From Bacteroidales bacterium (GTDB lineage Bacteria; Bacteroidota; Bacteroidia; Bacteroidales; UBA1715), in NCBI GenBank assembly GCA_016714605.1, contig JADKDL010000009.1, positions 1 to 64,000 on the forward strand: DNA of 64,000 nt, written 5' to 3'. Numbering within the stretch: the first letter of the stretch is position 1; every line of letters begins with the position of its first letter. The notes under the pieces were generated by a model, which was given only the letters and a program-made list of their open reading frames with translations, was not told the origin of the DNA and did not search any database. Of this stretch, positions 50,096 through 59,790 are shown piece after piece. The translations under genes were made by a program, and so were the position numbers.

Positions 50096-53000
50096 ATGAA
50101 TAATAGAACAATTTTAAAATCACCATCAGTTTGTCTATCGTGGCTGTTTATAGCAGCTTTAGGGCTATTGGGTTCAACCAGTTTGGTGGCTCAGGTGCTG
50201 AAATTGCATTATGGCTTAAAAACAGACCAAGTTGGTAGCTCAACAGTTATAGATGAATCGGGCAATGGTTATAATGCAACGCTTCTAAATGGTGCTAAAA
50301 TTGCCGATTTCAACGGCACAAGGGTTATTGATTTGGGCAGTGCAAACGGATATGTAAATATTGGTGCTCAATTTGGTTCGGTTATAGCTTCACTACACAA
50401 TTTTTCTTTTGTAGCTAAAATATTTGTTCCTTCTGCTACCGATATTTCGGGCGATGGCAACTTCGTTTGGTCTTTTGCAAATTCTACTAATATTGCTACC
50501 GATGCCAATGGTTGTCTTTTTTACAGTCTTAAAACCGGACGTTTTGCAATTTCTCCCGACAATTGGACAAGCGAACAGACATTAAATACTGCAAATCAGC
50601 TCCCTAAGGCTGTTTGGAAAACAATAATATATACTCAGAATGAAGGTTTGGCTAAGATTTTAATTGATGGTGTTTTAGTAAAATCGGGCAATATAACCAT
50701 ATCACCAAGCCAGCTTGGGGCAACTCCATACAACTATCTGGGTCGGTCTTGCTATACTGCCGATGCTTATTTGAAAGATGCGAAAATTGCCGATTTTAGA
50801 GTGTATGACGGGGCTTTGAGTTTTGAACAAATAGAACAGTTATCGGGCGTAACTTCCGTATATTCTGCTGCGAGTGTTTTGGCAAAATATTATTTTAGCT
50901 CATTGAAAGATTCATCTGGTAAATACACGGGTTCGTTGAATAATGGCGCTGTTTTAGATTCCTACAGTGGACTTTCGGTTCTCTCTCTGGGCGGTGCAAA
51001 CGGTTATTTTAACTTCGGTGCCGGATTTGGTGCTATTGTTTCTCAACTTGATAGTTTCAGCATTTCATCAAACCTGTACGTTCCCAACTCTGCTGACATT
51101 GCGGGTAGTGGAAACTTTGTATGGACGTTTGCAAACTCTACCGATATGACAAATACTGCAAACGGTAATCTCTTTTTCACTGCCGGACGTTCTCGTTATG
51201 CTATTTCTAAAACACATTATGCTGGTGAATACAATGTTCTTTCTGATAATGAATTGCCCAAAGGCAGATGGATAAATCTTACATACACACAAAGAAAAGG
51301 TGTTGGTAAAATATTTATCAATGGTAGTATTGTGGCTCAGGCTGCGGTGCCTATTATTCCCAAAGAGCTTGGTGCTACTGCATACAATTTTATCGGGCGT
51401 TCGTGTTACAATGGCGATAATTATTTAAAGTCGGCTATGGTCGATAATTTCATTGTTTACCGTGGGGCTTTGCATGAGTCTGATATTCTTAAACAATGCA
51501 AAAGCCTTATTCCACTCAATAATGTGCTCGATAGCCTTTTATTGATTGAAATAGCAAAAACTTTGGTAATACCTAATGCTAACGAAATCGGTTCGCATAT
51601 AGAATTGGTATCAGAAATGGGTACTGGCGTTACTGTTTCTTGGCAATCTGTAAATGCCAATGTAATAAGCTCAGACGGACTCATTACCCGTCCGCCAAAA
51701 GGTTCTGCAGCAGTACAAGTTGAACTTACCGCTACCTTGCATCTGAATAATGTAAGTATAAACAAGAAAATTACGGTTACGATACTTCCTGCTTATTCCG
51801 ATGCTGAAAGTATTCAATATGACATTGCGAATTTAACATTGGTTGGAGATACTGATAATCTGAAAACAGCAATTCATTTACCTACCATTACTCCTGAAGG
51901 CTCAATGGTGGTTTGGCAATCAGACTCTCCTGAATATCTTAGCAATGAAGGCTTAGTAGTTCAGCTTTCTCCGGCAGGTATGGGTAAAAAGCAGGTTACG
52001 CTTACTGCTACTTTGATAAATGGCACACAATCAGCTACAAAGTCTTTCACCGTTTGGGTGGCTGAAGATGAGGGCTTTTCTGCATACCTGTTTGCCTACT
52101 TCACCGGAAACGATGCTGCCGGTGAGCAAATTCGTTTTGCAGTGAGCAACAACGGTATCGATTACACTCCGCTCAACAACGGCCAACGCATTATGAGTTC
52201 CGATACTATTTCCTTGAAAAAGGGCGTTCGCGACCCTCATATATTGCGAGGCAACGACGGTAAGACGTTTTATATGGTTGCCACCGATATGAAATCGAGC
52301 GAGGGTTGGAGTAGTAATAGGGGGATTGTTATGCTCAAATCTACCGATTTAGTAAATTGGAAACATGCTACCGTGAATTTTCCAACCAAATGGCCTTCCA
52401 AATGGGGTACGGTAATACGTGTTTGGGCTCCGCAAACTATTTACGACCCTGTGGCTGGTAGATATTTGGTTTATTTCTCGCTCCGAACAAGCGATGCTAC
52501 CTGTCCGTACGACAAAATATATTATTGCTACGCCAACGACAATTTCACCGACCTCTTAGGCGAACCGAAGTTCCTCTTCGACCGTGGTTCGGCTACCATA
52601 GATGGCGATATTGTTTATAGCGAAAACGAACGCTTGTACTACCTCTTTTTCAAAAATGAATCTATGGGAGGTATAAGTCAAGTTACGTCCAAAACACTTA
52701 CCGAAGCTGCCGGACAAAACCCCGGTTCGCAATGGAGTTCGCCTTCTGCCAATTTGCAGCAAACTACAAAAGCTGTTGAAGGTGCCGGGGTATTTAAACT
52801 GATCAACAAAAATGAATGGGTTCTCATGTACGACTGCTATGTAGACGGACATTATCAATTTTGCACCTCTACCGATTTGAAAAATTTCAAATTCGCCCAA
52901 GACAATTATAACATAAATGCTCGACACGGCACAACCATCCCCATAACCGAAGCTGAGGCTAATAGACTTGTGGCTAAGTGGCCTGCTACAGCACTATCGG

Positions 53001-53704
53001 GCAGACCTTTGGGTGCAAGAAACACGAGCATACTTCCTAATGGTTGCACTATAGACCATACAAACAAAACTATTTCGCTTATTTGTAAATATGGTATTAA
53101 TGTTTCTAATTTCAACCCAATGCTGTATGCAGCTCCCGGTACTGTAATAAGTCCAAATGGGAATACTAATTTCAGCAATGGTGGTAGAAATTATACATTC
53201 ACCATAAACAATACAACGCTTTCGTATATGGTTACGGTAAAAACAAGCCCTAACCCTTTGCTCGATACGGTAAATCTAGAATTACTCATTGGTTGGAATT
53301 TAGTTTCTTTATCGGTAAACCCTACTCAAGCCTCGGTGAAACAGGTATTCCCTAATGCTACAAAGGTAAAAACTACCGATGTATTTTTCGATTCCTCAGT
53401 TGCTGATTTTCTCAACTCGCTACGAACTGTTGAAGGTGGTAAAGCATATCTAGTTTATAATAGCAAAAACGAAACGGTAGGCATTTCAGGATTAAGAATT
53501 ACGCCAAAAGCTTTACATCTTAATAGTGGTTGGAATCTGTATGGCAGTAATAGTTCACAAAAAGCTTCGCTTGAAAATATTTTTGGAGATGAGTTAATAA
53601 ACGTAAAAACAATAAAGAATTTCAGTGGATTTTGGAATAATAGTAATGCCATAAATAGTATAAATTCCATTAATCCGGGTAATGGTTATTATATTTTGAA
53701 ATGA
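50096..53704 (+). CDS. Secreted GH43 glycosidase with two LamG domains and the twin C-terminal module
   Basis: I prefer the ATG at 50096 (MNNRTILKSP...LFIAALGLLGSTSLVAQ, a long signal peptide). Two LamG-like concanavalin domains follow (about 40-255 and 265-470). They are close paralogues: GNFVWSFANSTNIATDANG against GNFVWTFANSTDMTNTANG, both with YNFIGRSCYN-type strands. Next come two atrophied bacterial Ig domains (about 480-660), then GH43 (about 665-975): VRDPHIL (base Asp), RVWAPQTIYDPVAGRYLVYFS, ATIDGDIVY and AVEGAGVFK. These fit exo-acting arabinofuranosidase/xylosidase or galactosidase subfamilies. The twin module closes the protein (LLIGWNLVSLSV ... LNSGWNLYGSN ... INPGNGYYILK) without a palindrome in its linker. 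Likely target: arabinan or xylan side chains. Confidence 0.88.
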   Translation: MNNRTILKSPSVCLSWLFIAALGLLGSTSLVAQVLKLHYGLKTDQVGSSTVIDESGNGYNATLLNGAKIADFNGTRVIDLGSANGYVNIGAQFGSVIASLHNFSFVAKIFVPSATDISGDGNFVWSFANSTNIATDANGCLFYSLKTGRFAISPDNWTSEQTLNTANQLPKAVWKTIIYTQNEGLAKILIDGVLVKSGNITISPSQLGATPYNYLGRSCYTADAYLKDAKIADFRVYDGALSFEQIEQLSGVTSVYSAASVLAKYYFSSLKDSSGKYTGSLNNGAVLDSYSGLSVLSLGGANGYFNFGAGFGAIVSQLDSFSISSNLYVPNSADIAGSGNFVWTFANSTDMTNTANGNLFFTAGRSRYAISKTHYAGEYNVLSDNELPKGRWINLTYTQRKGVGKIFINGSIVAQAAVPIIPKELGATAYNFIGRSCYNGDNYLKSAMVDNFIVYRGALHESDILKQCKSLIPLNNVLDSLLLIEIAKTLVIPNANEIGSHIELVSEMGTGVTVSWQSVNANVISSDGLITRPPKGSAAVQVELTATLHLNNVSINKKITVTILPAYSDAESIQYDIANLTLVGDTDNLKTAIHLPTITPEGSMVVWQSDSPEYLSNEGLVVQLSPAGMGKKQVTLTATLINGTQSATKSFTVWVAEDEGFSAYLFAYFTGNDAAGEQIRFAVSNNGIDYTPLNNGQRIMSSDTISLKKGVRDPHILRGNDGKTFYMVATDMKSSEGWSSNRGIVMLKSTDLVNWKHATVNFPTKWPSKWGTVIRVWAPQTIYDPVAGRYLVYFSLRTSDATCPYDKIYYCYANDNFTDLLGEPKFLFDRGSATIDGDIVYSENERLYYLFFKNESMGGISQVTSKTLTEAAGQNPGSQWSSPSANLQQTTKAVEGAGVFKLINKNEWVLMYDCYVDGHYQFCTSTDLKNFKFAQDNYNINARHGTTIPITEAEANRLVAKWPATALSGRPLGARNTSILPNGCTIDHTNKTISLICKYGINVSNFNPMLYAAPGTVISPNGNTNFSNGGRNYTFTINNTTLSYMVTVKTSPNPLLDTVNLELLIGWNLVSLSVNPTQASVKQVFPNATKVKTTDVFFDSSVADFLNSLRTVEGGKAYLVYNSKNETVGISGLRITPKALHLNSGWNLYGSNSSQKASLENIFGDELINVKTIKNFSGFWNNSNAINSINSINPGNGYYILK

Positions 53705-54055
53705 AAATTAAGTAAGACCTTATATTTGAATCAAACCCTTAGATGGTCTGAGCATAATGAATAAAGCAAGTTCAAGATTATAGAACGATAGTTCGAGTTT
53801 GTAACTCGGACTTTACGAAGTAATTGTAATTGATTGTTTAATACGGCACGAGCTACAAGCTCGCGCCATCGGGGGTTTTGAACAAGATAAACTTTCAATA
53901 CTTTTTAAAATATATAATGCAACAAAAACACATACGATTGTAATAATTATTTACATGAATCATAATACTGTTTTGTAGATTTGTAGAAGAAGGAAGTATT
54001 AAACGATTTCAAATTTGATGCTTAACTTAAAAATAGGGATAATAAAAATAAATAT
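53705..54055. other. Intergenic with small hairpins
   Basis: About 350 bases. TCGAGTTTGTAACTCGGA (about 53792) and GCACGAGCTACAAGCTCGCGCC (split as GCACGAGCT and AGCTCGCGC) are palindromic repeat fragments. The GH30 promoter should lie within 53960-54050, but no consensus was identified. Confidence 0.5.
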
Positions 54056-56800
54056 ATGAAAAAATCTATCGTCAATCTAGTTACGCTTTTATTAAGTTTA
54101 GTAGCATTACCTTTTTCGTCATATTCCCAAATTACAACACCAACCCCAAACACCAACTACTATATAATTCACAGTAGTGGCAATGTGGTTGGAGAGAATA
54201 CTGCCGATGGTGGTCGTGCGGTTTTGCAAGCCTACTCAGGAACGAGTCAGCGGCTACAGTTTGTACCTGACGGAACCGGATATTATTCCATAAAAATTGC
54301 CGGACAGAACAAATATCTCAGCTTAAGTGGTAGTTGGAATACATACTTTCTAGCATCGGCAACGGTAGATGAAGCTAAGTTTTCAATAGAACCGATATCG
54401 AGTATTTTTGTGACTTTCAAATGCAAAGCCAACGGCAAATACCTTGGTACCGATAATATTGCTACAGGCACCTCAATATTCTCAGACAAAAGCGGCACCG
54501 ATAGTAAGCATTATTGGTTTATCTCAGAACAATTTACCACCCCCGAAATGGATAGCAGAAAATACAGTTTAAATCCGAATGCAGTTTACGATTTGCCTTT
54601 CGAAGGCTGGGGTGTTTCACTCTGCTGGTGGGCAAATATGTGTGGGGAATGGAACTATTCAAATATAGATGAGATTGTAGATTGGCTGGTAAGTAAAGAT
54701 GGTCTTAACTACAACATATTCAGGTATAATATAGGCGGTGGCGATGATCCGCAGAATAGAAATTGCACACCTCACCACATGGCAAACGGTAAAGGAATTC
54801 GTGCAGAGATGGATGGCTTTAAGGATGGAACAAACTCAGGCTATAACTGGGCGCGCGATAACGCACAGCGAACAATAATGCTCAAGATTAGACAAAAACG
54901 ACCTGATGCTATATTTGAAGCATTCAGCAACTCGGCACCTTACTACATGACCTACAGGGGCTGTTGTGCCGGAAATACCGATGCTTCTAAAGACAATCTT
55001 AAACCTGCATACTATAAAGAGTTTGCTCAATATCTTATAGATGTTTGTAAGCATTATAGAGATAATTATGGAATTGTCTTTAAAACCTTAGACCCTTTCA
55101 ACGAGCCGGTTACCAACTACTGGGGTGCAAACGGCGGACAAGAAGGCTGCCATTTCAGTACGGCTTCTCAGAAAGAATTTCTTAAAGTCTTATCACCAAT
55201 GCTCACAAACTCTGGTTTGAAAACCGTAATTGCTGCTGCCGATGAAACCAGCGTGGCTCAACAAGTTCTAGATTTAGCTGATTATGCTGCTTCTAATATT
55301 CACATAATGATAAATCAGGTAAATACGCATACCTATACTGCCGATAATCTATCGAGAGCAAAATTGCGTTCGCAATGTACCTTTTACAAAAAGACACTCT
55401 GGATGAGCGAAGTAGGACAAGGTGGTACCGGAATAAGCGGAAACCTTAGTCTAGCTCAGAAGCTCATGAACGATATTCATTACCTTAGACCCGAAGCGTG
55501 GGTAGATTGGCAGTATATAGAAGAAGGCAACGACCAATGGTGTTTAGTGAAAGGTAATTTTGCAAACCAGTCATACGCTAAGGTGAAGAATTATTATGTT
55601 CGTCAGCAGTGTAGTAAATACATACGCAAAGATTTCAGGTTTGTATTTGCTCCCAACGATCAGATGATTGCGGCACTCAATCCGACCAAAGATTCACTGG
55701 TTGTAGTACTGCTAAACAACTCATCTGTAAAAGTGAAACATGAAATAGACCTTTCTCAATTTGCCGAAGTGGCTACAAGTATAAAAGCCACACGCACCAC
55801 AGAAACTGAGAATAATGCTGCATTTTCTAACTTCACAGTAACCAACAAAACACTCTCTGTTGTTTGTAATGAATATAGCATTTCCACCTTAGTGATACCG
55901 GTAAAAACGAAAACAATTTCAAAAGAGATAATAACCGATGTGCCGTACATGATTCTTGCCCGCTCAGCAAATATGGCGATAAAACGAAATGGAACGGGTA
56001 TAGAAATAGGTAATTATGTACATGGAGATTCAACCCAGATATGGAAGTTTACCGCATCGGGCAGTGGCTACAAGATTTCTGACTATACCGGAAAAATACT
56101 CACCGACAATGGCAGTTATTTTATTTTTGCCGCAGATGGTAGTGCTTCGGGTCAAGAATTCTCTATTGAAAGTATTGGCGACGATTGTTTTAAAATAATA
56201 TCAGCATCGACAGGAAAAGCTTTTGATTTGCAAAGTGAAGCTACTACTGCGGGCACGAAAATAGGGTTATGGAGCTATAGTCTCACTCCAGATCCAGTTA
56301 CACGCCAATGGCTTCTCTATCCGCTCCCTTCGCAAGAAAAAACAATTACACAAACTATAACGCTCAATAAAGGTTGGAATTTGATTTCAATAAATCTACA
56401 ACCAGAAAGAGCGATACCAACCCTATTTGCAGGATTGGACGTACAGGAAATTAAAACCATGGATGCCTATTGGAAAAAGGGTAATCAGGATTTTTTGAAT
56501 ACCCTGCAAACCATAGAACCCGGCGATGGTTATTTAGTAAATATGAATGTAGCAGGAACATTATCGGTGACGGGTGTTCCTGTAGAGACGCGATTAATCG
56601 CGTCTCTACAATCCGCAGGTTGGCATTTGATTGGTTGTCCGTTCCAAACAACAACCCCATTTTCCGACTTTTTCGACCCGAACAATTGCGAAACAATTAA
56701 GAATTTCGATGGATTTTGGATGCCTAACGGAACTGTAAATTCAATTCAGAATCTAGAACCGGGAAAGGCATACTTTGGGAAATTGAAAGTTGAGAATTAA
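54056..56800 (+). CDS. Secreted GH30 enzyme, probable endo-beta-1,6-galactanase, with ricin-type domains
   Basis: 914 residues. Signal peptide MKKSIVNLVTLLLSLVALPFSSYS. Residues about 30-160 are a ricin-like beta-trefoil. GH30 spans about 165-620: PFEGWGVSLCWWA, acid/base Glu350 in TLDPFNEPVTNYWGANGGQEG and nucleophile Glu452 in LWMSEVGQGG. The FNEP..YWG..GGQEGC.F signature recalls GH30 subfamily 5 beta-1,6-galactanases, acting on type II arabinogalactan. A second ricin domain (about 625-755, STQIWKFT...QWLLYP) and the twin C-terminal module follow. The module linker carries a palindrome that differs from the other copies by two paired substitutions. It pairs with the upstream GH43 as a second pectin/arabinogalactan set. 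Confidence 0.9.
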   Translation: MKKSIVNLVTLLLSLVALPFSSYSQITTPTPNTNYYIIHSSGNVVGENTADGGRAVLQAYSGTSQRLQFVPDGTGYYSIKIAGQNKYLSLSGSWNTYFLASATVDEAKFSIEPISSIFVTFKCKANGKYLGTDNIATGTSIFSDKSGTDSKHYWFISEQFTTPEMDSRKYSLNPNAVYDLPFEGWGVSLCWWANMCGEWNYSNIDEIVDWLVSKDGLNYNIFRYNIGGGDDPQNRNCTPHHMANGKGIRAEMDGFKDGTNSGYNWARDNAQRTIMLKIRQKRPDAIFEAFSNSAPYYMTYRGCCAGNTDASKDNLKPAYYKEFAQYLIDVCKHYRDNYGIVFKTLDPFNEPVTNYWGANGGQEGCHFSTASQKEFLKVLSPMLTNSGLKTVIAAADETSVAQQVLDLADYAASNIHIMINQVNTHTYTADNLSRAKLRSQCTFYKKTLWMSEVGQGGTGISGNLSLAQKLMNDIHYLRPEAWVDWQYIEEGNDQWCLVKGNFANQSYAKVKNYYVRQQCSKYIRKDFRFVFAPNDQMIAALNPTKDSLVVVLLNNSSVKVKHEIDLSQFAEVATSIKATRTTETENNAAFSNFTVTNKTLSVVCNEYSISTLVIPVKTKTISKEIITDVPYMILARSANMAIKRNGTGIEIGNYVHGDSTQIWKFTASGSGYKISDYTGKILTDNGSYFIFAADGSASGQEFSIESIGDDCFKIISASTGKAFDLQSEATTAGTKIGLWSYSLTPDPVTRQWLLYPLPSQEKTITQTITLNKGWNLISINLQPERAIPTLFAGLDVQEIKTMDAYWKKGNQDFLNTLQTIEPGDGYLVNMNVAGTLSVTGVPVETRLIASLQSAGWHLIGCPFQTTTPFSDFFDPNNCETIKNFDGFWMPNGTVNSIQNLEPGKAYFGKLKVEN
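56582..56609. repeat. 28-bp perfect palindrome inside GH30, variant arms
   Basis: GTAGAGACGCGATT followed by its exact reverse complement. Compared with the GH53/PL11/GH43 linker copies, G is replaced by A in the left arm and the matching C by T in the right arm, so the palindrome stays perfect. The protein changes from VEARLIAPLQ to VETRLIASLQ. Confidence 0.95.
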
Positions 56801-56869
56801 TAAAAAGCTTCATTGCAAATTTAGATTGGCGGTGTAAGAGTTTATTAGCGGATATATTTTCTTTAAATA

Positions 56870-56921
56870 GGCCAGAGGCCTTGAATGCTCTGACGAAGCG
56901 AGGACGCTTCGCCAAACGGGG
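56870..56921. repeat. Dispersed repeat TTGAAT...GCCAAAC, copy 2
   Basis: GGCCAGAGGCC, then TTGAATGCTCTGACGAAGCG and AGGACGCTTCGCCAAACGGGGT. It contains the small hairpin AAGCG..GACGCTT. It lies just after GH30 and before the convergent membrane-protein gene. Confidence 0.75.
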
Positions 56922-56944
56922 TAAACCGTTACACAAATAGTCTA

Positions 56945-57319
56945 TTAGTTGTTTAGTTGATTTGCGTTTTTTCTGTTTCGAGTTATGTTAATAATCATAA
57001 ATATTATGAGAGAAACAAAATAAATAATTACCGCTATTATGTTCAAAGGAAATCCATTATTAAAGAAACTTCCACCTAACAAAACAACTAAAAACAATGA
57101 ACAAATTATTGTCAAAGAAATCTTCAGCTTACTTATTTTTTTTAATACTATAAACTCATTTATTGTATAGGATGTCAAACCTGCAAAACCTATCACAATA
57201 AGTATTGGACTCAGAAAATGTAATAGTTTTACAACTACTCCAATTGCAATTATAGAAGTCCAAATTATCAAAGGGAAAGATATTTTTTTTTGATTAACCG
57301 AATTATTTGATGAATCCAT
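56945..57319 (-). CDS. Small integral membrane protein, unknown
   Basis: 124 residues with four predicted transmembrane helices (PLIIWTSIIAIGVVVKLLHF, PILIVIGFAGLTSYTI, ISLTIICSLFLVVLLGG, LNIIAVIIYFVSLIIFMIIN), a polar N-terminus (MDSSNNSVNQKK) and a basic tail (RNRKNANQLNN). No recognised family. The ATG at 57319 is followed directly by the polar stretch. It may be a DUF of the kind found beside accessory genes. Confidence 0.65.
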   Translation of the reverse strand: MDSSNNSVNQKKISFPLIIWTSIIAIGVVVKLLHFLSPILIVIGFAGLTSYTINEFIVLKKISKLKISLTIICSLFLVVLLGGSFFNNGFPLNIIAVIIYFVSLIIFMIINITRNRKNANQLNN

Positions 57320-57440
57320 TTCGTAAATATTAATTATTTATAAAAATAGTTTGTTTTTTTCTGAAATTACGGTTGAAGTATATGACTACACCAAGGGGAT
57401 TTATTTTATTTATCAACGCCACATTTATTGTGTTTTGAAT

Positions 57441-57520
57441 TACTTTATTCCTTTTCAAAAGTAAACATAAACTGTTTAAAACCAAAATGCAGTAGGGCAT
57501 TTGTTGCTAATTATATCTTT
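57441..57520. repeat. About 75-80-bp direct repeat, left copy
   Basis: Ends in CAGTAGGGCATTTGTTGCTA, exactly as at 59593-59612. Aligns without gaps to about 59547-59626 at roughly 80 percent identity. It overlaps the downstream, post-stop part of the hydrolase gene. Confidence 0.75.
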
Positions 57521-58354
57521 TATTTCATAATGTTGCTTGATAATATTTTCAAAATCCTTGAAATTATGCAGCTAAGGATTATGTTTATAATTAGATATTG
57601 TAAATTTATTTGATATTGGAAATTTATTGAATAAATATATTTTATTTTTCATAAAAACGTCATTGTCTCCATAAATAATTGTTGTTTTATATGTGTTATC
57701 AAAGACATCTATTAAGTTTTTAAAATTCTTAATTTCCTTTCTTGTCCGGTTTATTGCCCTTGCTTTCACATTTTCGACGTTTGGTTGATATTCTGGGTCT
57801 ATTCTATAATCCTTGTTGTAATTTGACAAAATAACTTTAAGTATCTTTTTGTATGCTATATTGCTTCCCATCTTGGCAAACAAATTATAAAAACTTAACT
57901 TTAAGAGTGTAAGCAAATTTACTCTTGAGATATTGTATTTTTCAATTTCTCTCGATATTTCAACATATTGTTTTCCTGTCCCTGCAATTGAACAGGATAA
58001 AAACAAACTAAAAATTTTATCAGGAAATTGTTGAGCATACAGTTGAGCATATAATCCTCCCCACGAATGTCCAAAAACATGAAATTTGTCTAAGTTAAAA
58101 TATTCTGATATAGCGTTAATGTCAGATATATATGCACTAATTGAATAATCATCGGTATTACAAATTGACTTTTTTGTTCCTCTCTGGTGAAAAACAATTA
58201 CTTGGTAGTATGTTGATAATATTTGAGTAACAAGTTCCATTTCATTTGGAACTCCAGGTCCACCGTGTAAAACAATTATTGTTTCCCTACTATTGCATGA
58301 AAAAAATTTAGTGTATAATATATCTTCGTTATTATAAATTAAATGCTCTTCCAT
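57476..58354 (-). pseudogene. Alpha/beta hydrolase (proline iminopeptidase-like) with premature TAG
   Basis: From the ATG at 58354: oxyanion motif IIVLHGGPGVPNE, then FHQRGTKKS, nucleophile elbow FGHSWGGLYAQL (Ser), acid region TTIIYGDNDVF (Asp) and ISNYKHNP (His), giving the complete catalytic triad. The frame stops at 57572 with TAG. Translation beyond it is sensible: KHNP-stop-LHNFKDFENIIKQHYEIK to about 57476. Relatives usually read GH.PW here, so a Trp TGG codon probably became TAG, removing the last 25-30 residues. The triad itself is kept, so activity is possible. The substrate cannot be told; the ESTHER-type prolyl peptidase group is likely. Confidence 0.75.
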
Positions 58355-58427
58355 TTGTAGGTATTTTCATTGCTTGCTGCGAACGGTCTTACAGAACACT
58401 CAGATTCCAGTTTATTGTAAGCAGTTT

Positions 58428-59399
58428 TTATTCTTTAAATATATTATTTCGAAATACTTCATATTCATTACTGTTCCCTGTCCAATCACTAATAAAAAAT
58501 GGATCATTGTCTTTTATAATCCAAAATAAGGTTGGAGCATTTGTCACCATAGAAGGGTTTTTATTAATATTTATTACATAATTCACATATTTACTTAACA
58601 ATTCTTTAGAAATAGTTTGAGGGGTGTTTTTGAAATTATTTTCAATTATATTTTCTTTTGAAAACTCTATCTCACATATAGGGTTGTCTTTCCAAAAAAC
58701 AGCCTTCAATTCTCCTTTATGATAGTAACATTTTATATATTCAATATGTCCACCAAACTCCCCACAATCCATTAATTTAGCCATTAGTAACAGAGTATCA
58801 AAATTCTCATCTATTGAAAATGGCTTCAAAGCTATATTACTTATTTCTGCTTTATATTCTTTAGTTTTACTTAGAAATTCGTACAAGTCGGCTAGGTAAT
58901 TTTTGTCATGAGCTGCAGCTTGTTTGACATAGTATTCTGCTCGGTTGATTAAATTAAATTTGTCACTGGTTTTTATTTTAATAGGTGAAAGAGAATCATT
59001 ACAACTCATTACAAAATTCAAGTAATATATCCCTATGTTGTACAAAGTACTACTGGAATCTGCTCCTAATTTTAACGCAATCCTAAAGTTGTTAAAATAT
59101 GTAGTGTCAAAACTGTTTTTGTTTACTTGGTGAAAAGCTTTATGCAAATACAATTTAGGATTATCTTTATTTTTTTCAATTAAGCTATCAAGTAAACGCA
59201 TTCCTTTTTCATACTGATTTCTAATAATCAAACATTCAACATCAATAATGGCGATTGTATCGACTGATGTTGGGTTGTAAATATGTTTTAATTTCCATTG
59301 TAGTAATTCACAATTATAATTCTCATCGACATAGTTTTGAGAATTTGAGCTGTAGTAAAAAAACAGCAATGCAAATAACATGAGAACTCTTTCTTTCAT
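58428..59399 (-). CDS. Secreted TPR-like protein, unknown function
   Basis: 323 residues with signal peptide MKERVLMLFALLFFYYSSNSQ. The N-terminal half is helical with TPR-like pairs (CLIIRNQYEKGMRLLDSLIEKNKDNPKLYLHKAFHQ split by turns, FRIALKLGADSSSTLYNIGIYYLNFV, AEYYVKQAAAHDKNYLADLY). The C-terminal half is mixed alpha/beta (IKCYYHKGELKAVFWKDNP, TLFWIIKDNDPFFISDWTGN). I recognise no family. It is separated by about 75 bases from the hydrolase on the same strand and shares its flanking repeats. Confidence 0.68.
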   Translation of the reverse strand: MKERVLMLFALLFFYYSSNSQNYVDENYNCELLQWKLKHIYNPTSVDTIAIIDVECLIIRNQYEKGMRLLDSLIEKNKDNPKLYLHKAFHQVNKNSFDTTYFNNFRIALKLGADSSSTLYNIGIYYLNFVMSCNDSLSPIKIKTSDKFNLINRAEYYVKQAAAHDKNYLADLYEFLSKTKEYKAEISNIALKPFSIDENFDTLLLMAKLMDCGEFGGHIEYIKCYYHKGELKAVFWKDNPICEIEFSKENIIENNFKNTPQTISKELLSKYVNYVININKNPSMVTNAPTLFWIIKDNDPFFISDWTGNSNEYEVFRNNIFKE

Positions 59400-59546
59400 T
59401 TTATTAAAATATTTACCTGAAATGCTGCGAACTTGAGTTCGTGCCTAAACAATTATTTTTCTTTTTAATTTGAAATTATCAAACTCGAACTAACCTACAA
59501 AAAAAATGAACATGTCAAATACAATAAGTTTGAGTATCTAGGAGTT

Positions 59547-59626
59547 TTTATTCCTTATCAAAAGTAAATATAATCTATCTAAAAACAAACTACAGTAGGG
59601 CATTTGTTGCTAATAATGTCTTTGAA
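59547..59626. repeat. About 75-80-bp direct repeat, right copy
   Basis: Direct-orientation partner of 57441-57520. The two enclose the hydrolase and the TPR-like gene. Confidence 0.75.
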
Positions 59627-59693
59627 GGCTTTTAGAATGAAGGTGCAACCGTCAAACGGATTGGGAAATATATTCTTTAAACGACTGCTTCCA

Positions 59694-59790
59694 GAACACG
59701 TCAGACAGCTGCCCGAACACCTCTGTCAGTCGATTGGATAAGTCTGACGGTCGATTGTACACCTCAGACGGTCGCTTGGACACGTCAGAC
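59694..59790. repeat. Degenerate 21-22-bp tandem repeat
   Basis: Five head-to-tail units of the form GACACGTCAGACGGTCGCTTG, beginning at 59694, 59715, 59737, 59758 and 59779. The last unit stops 2 bases before the xylanase stop codon. No spacers. Confidence 0.88.
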
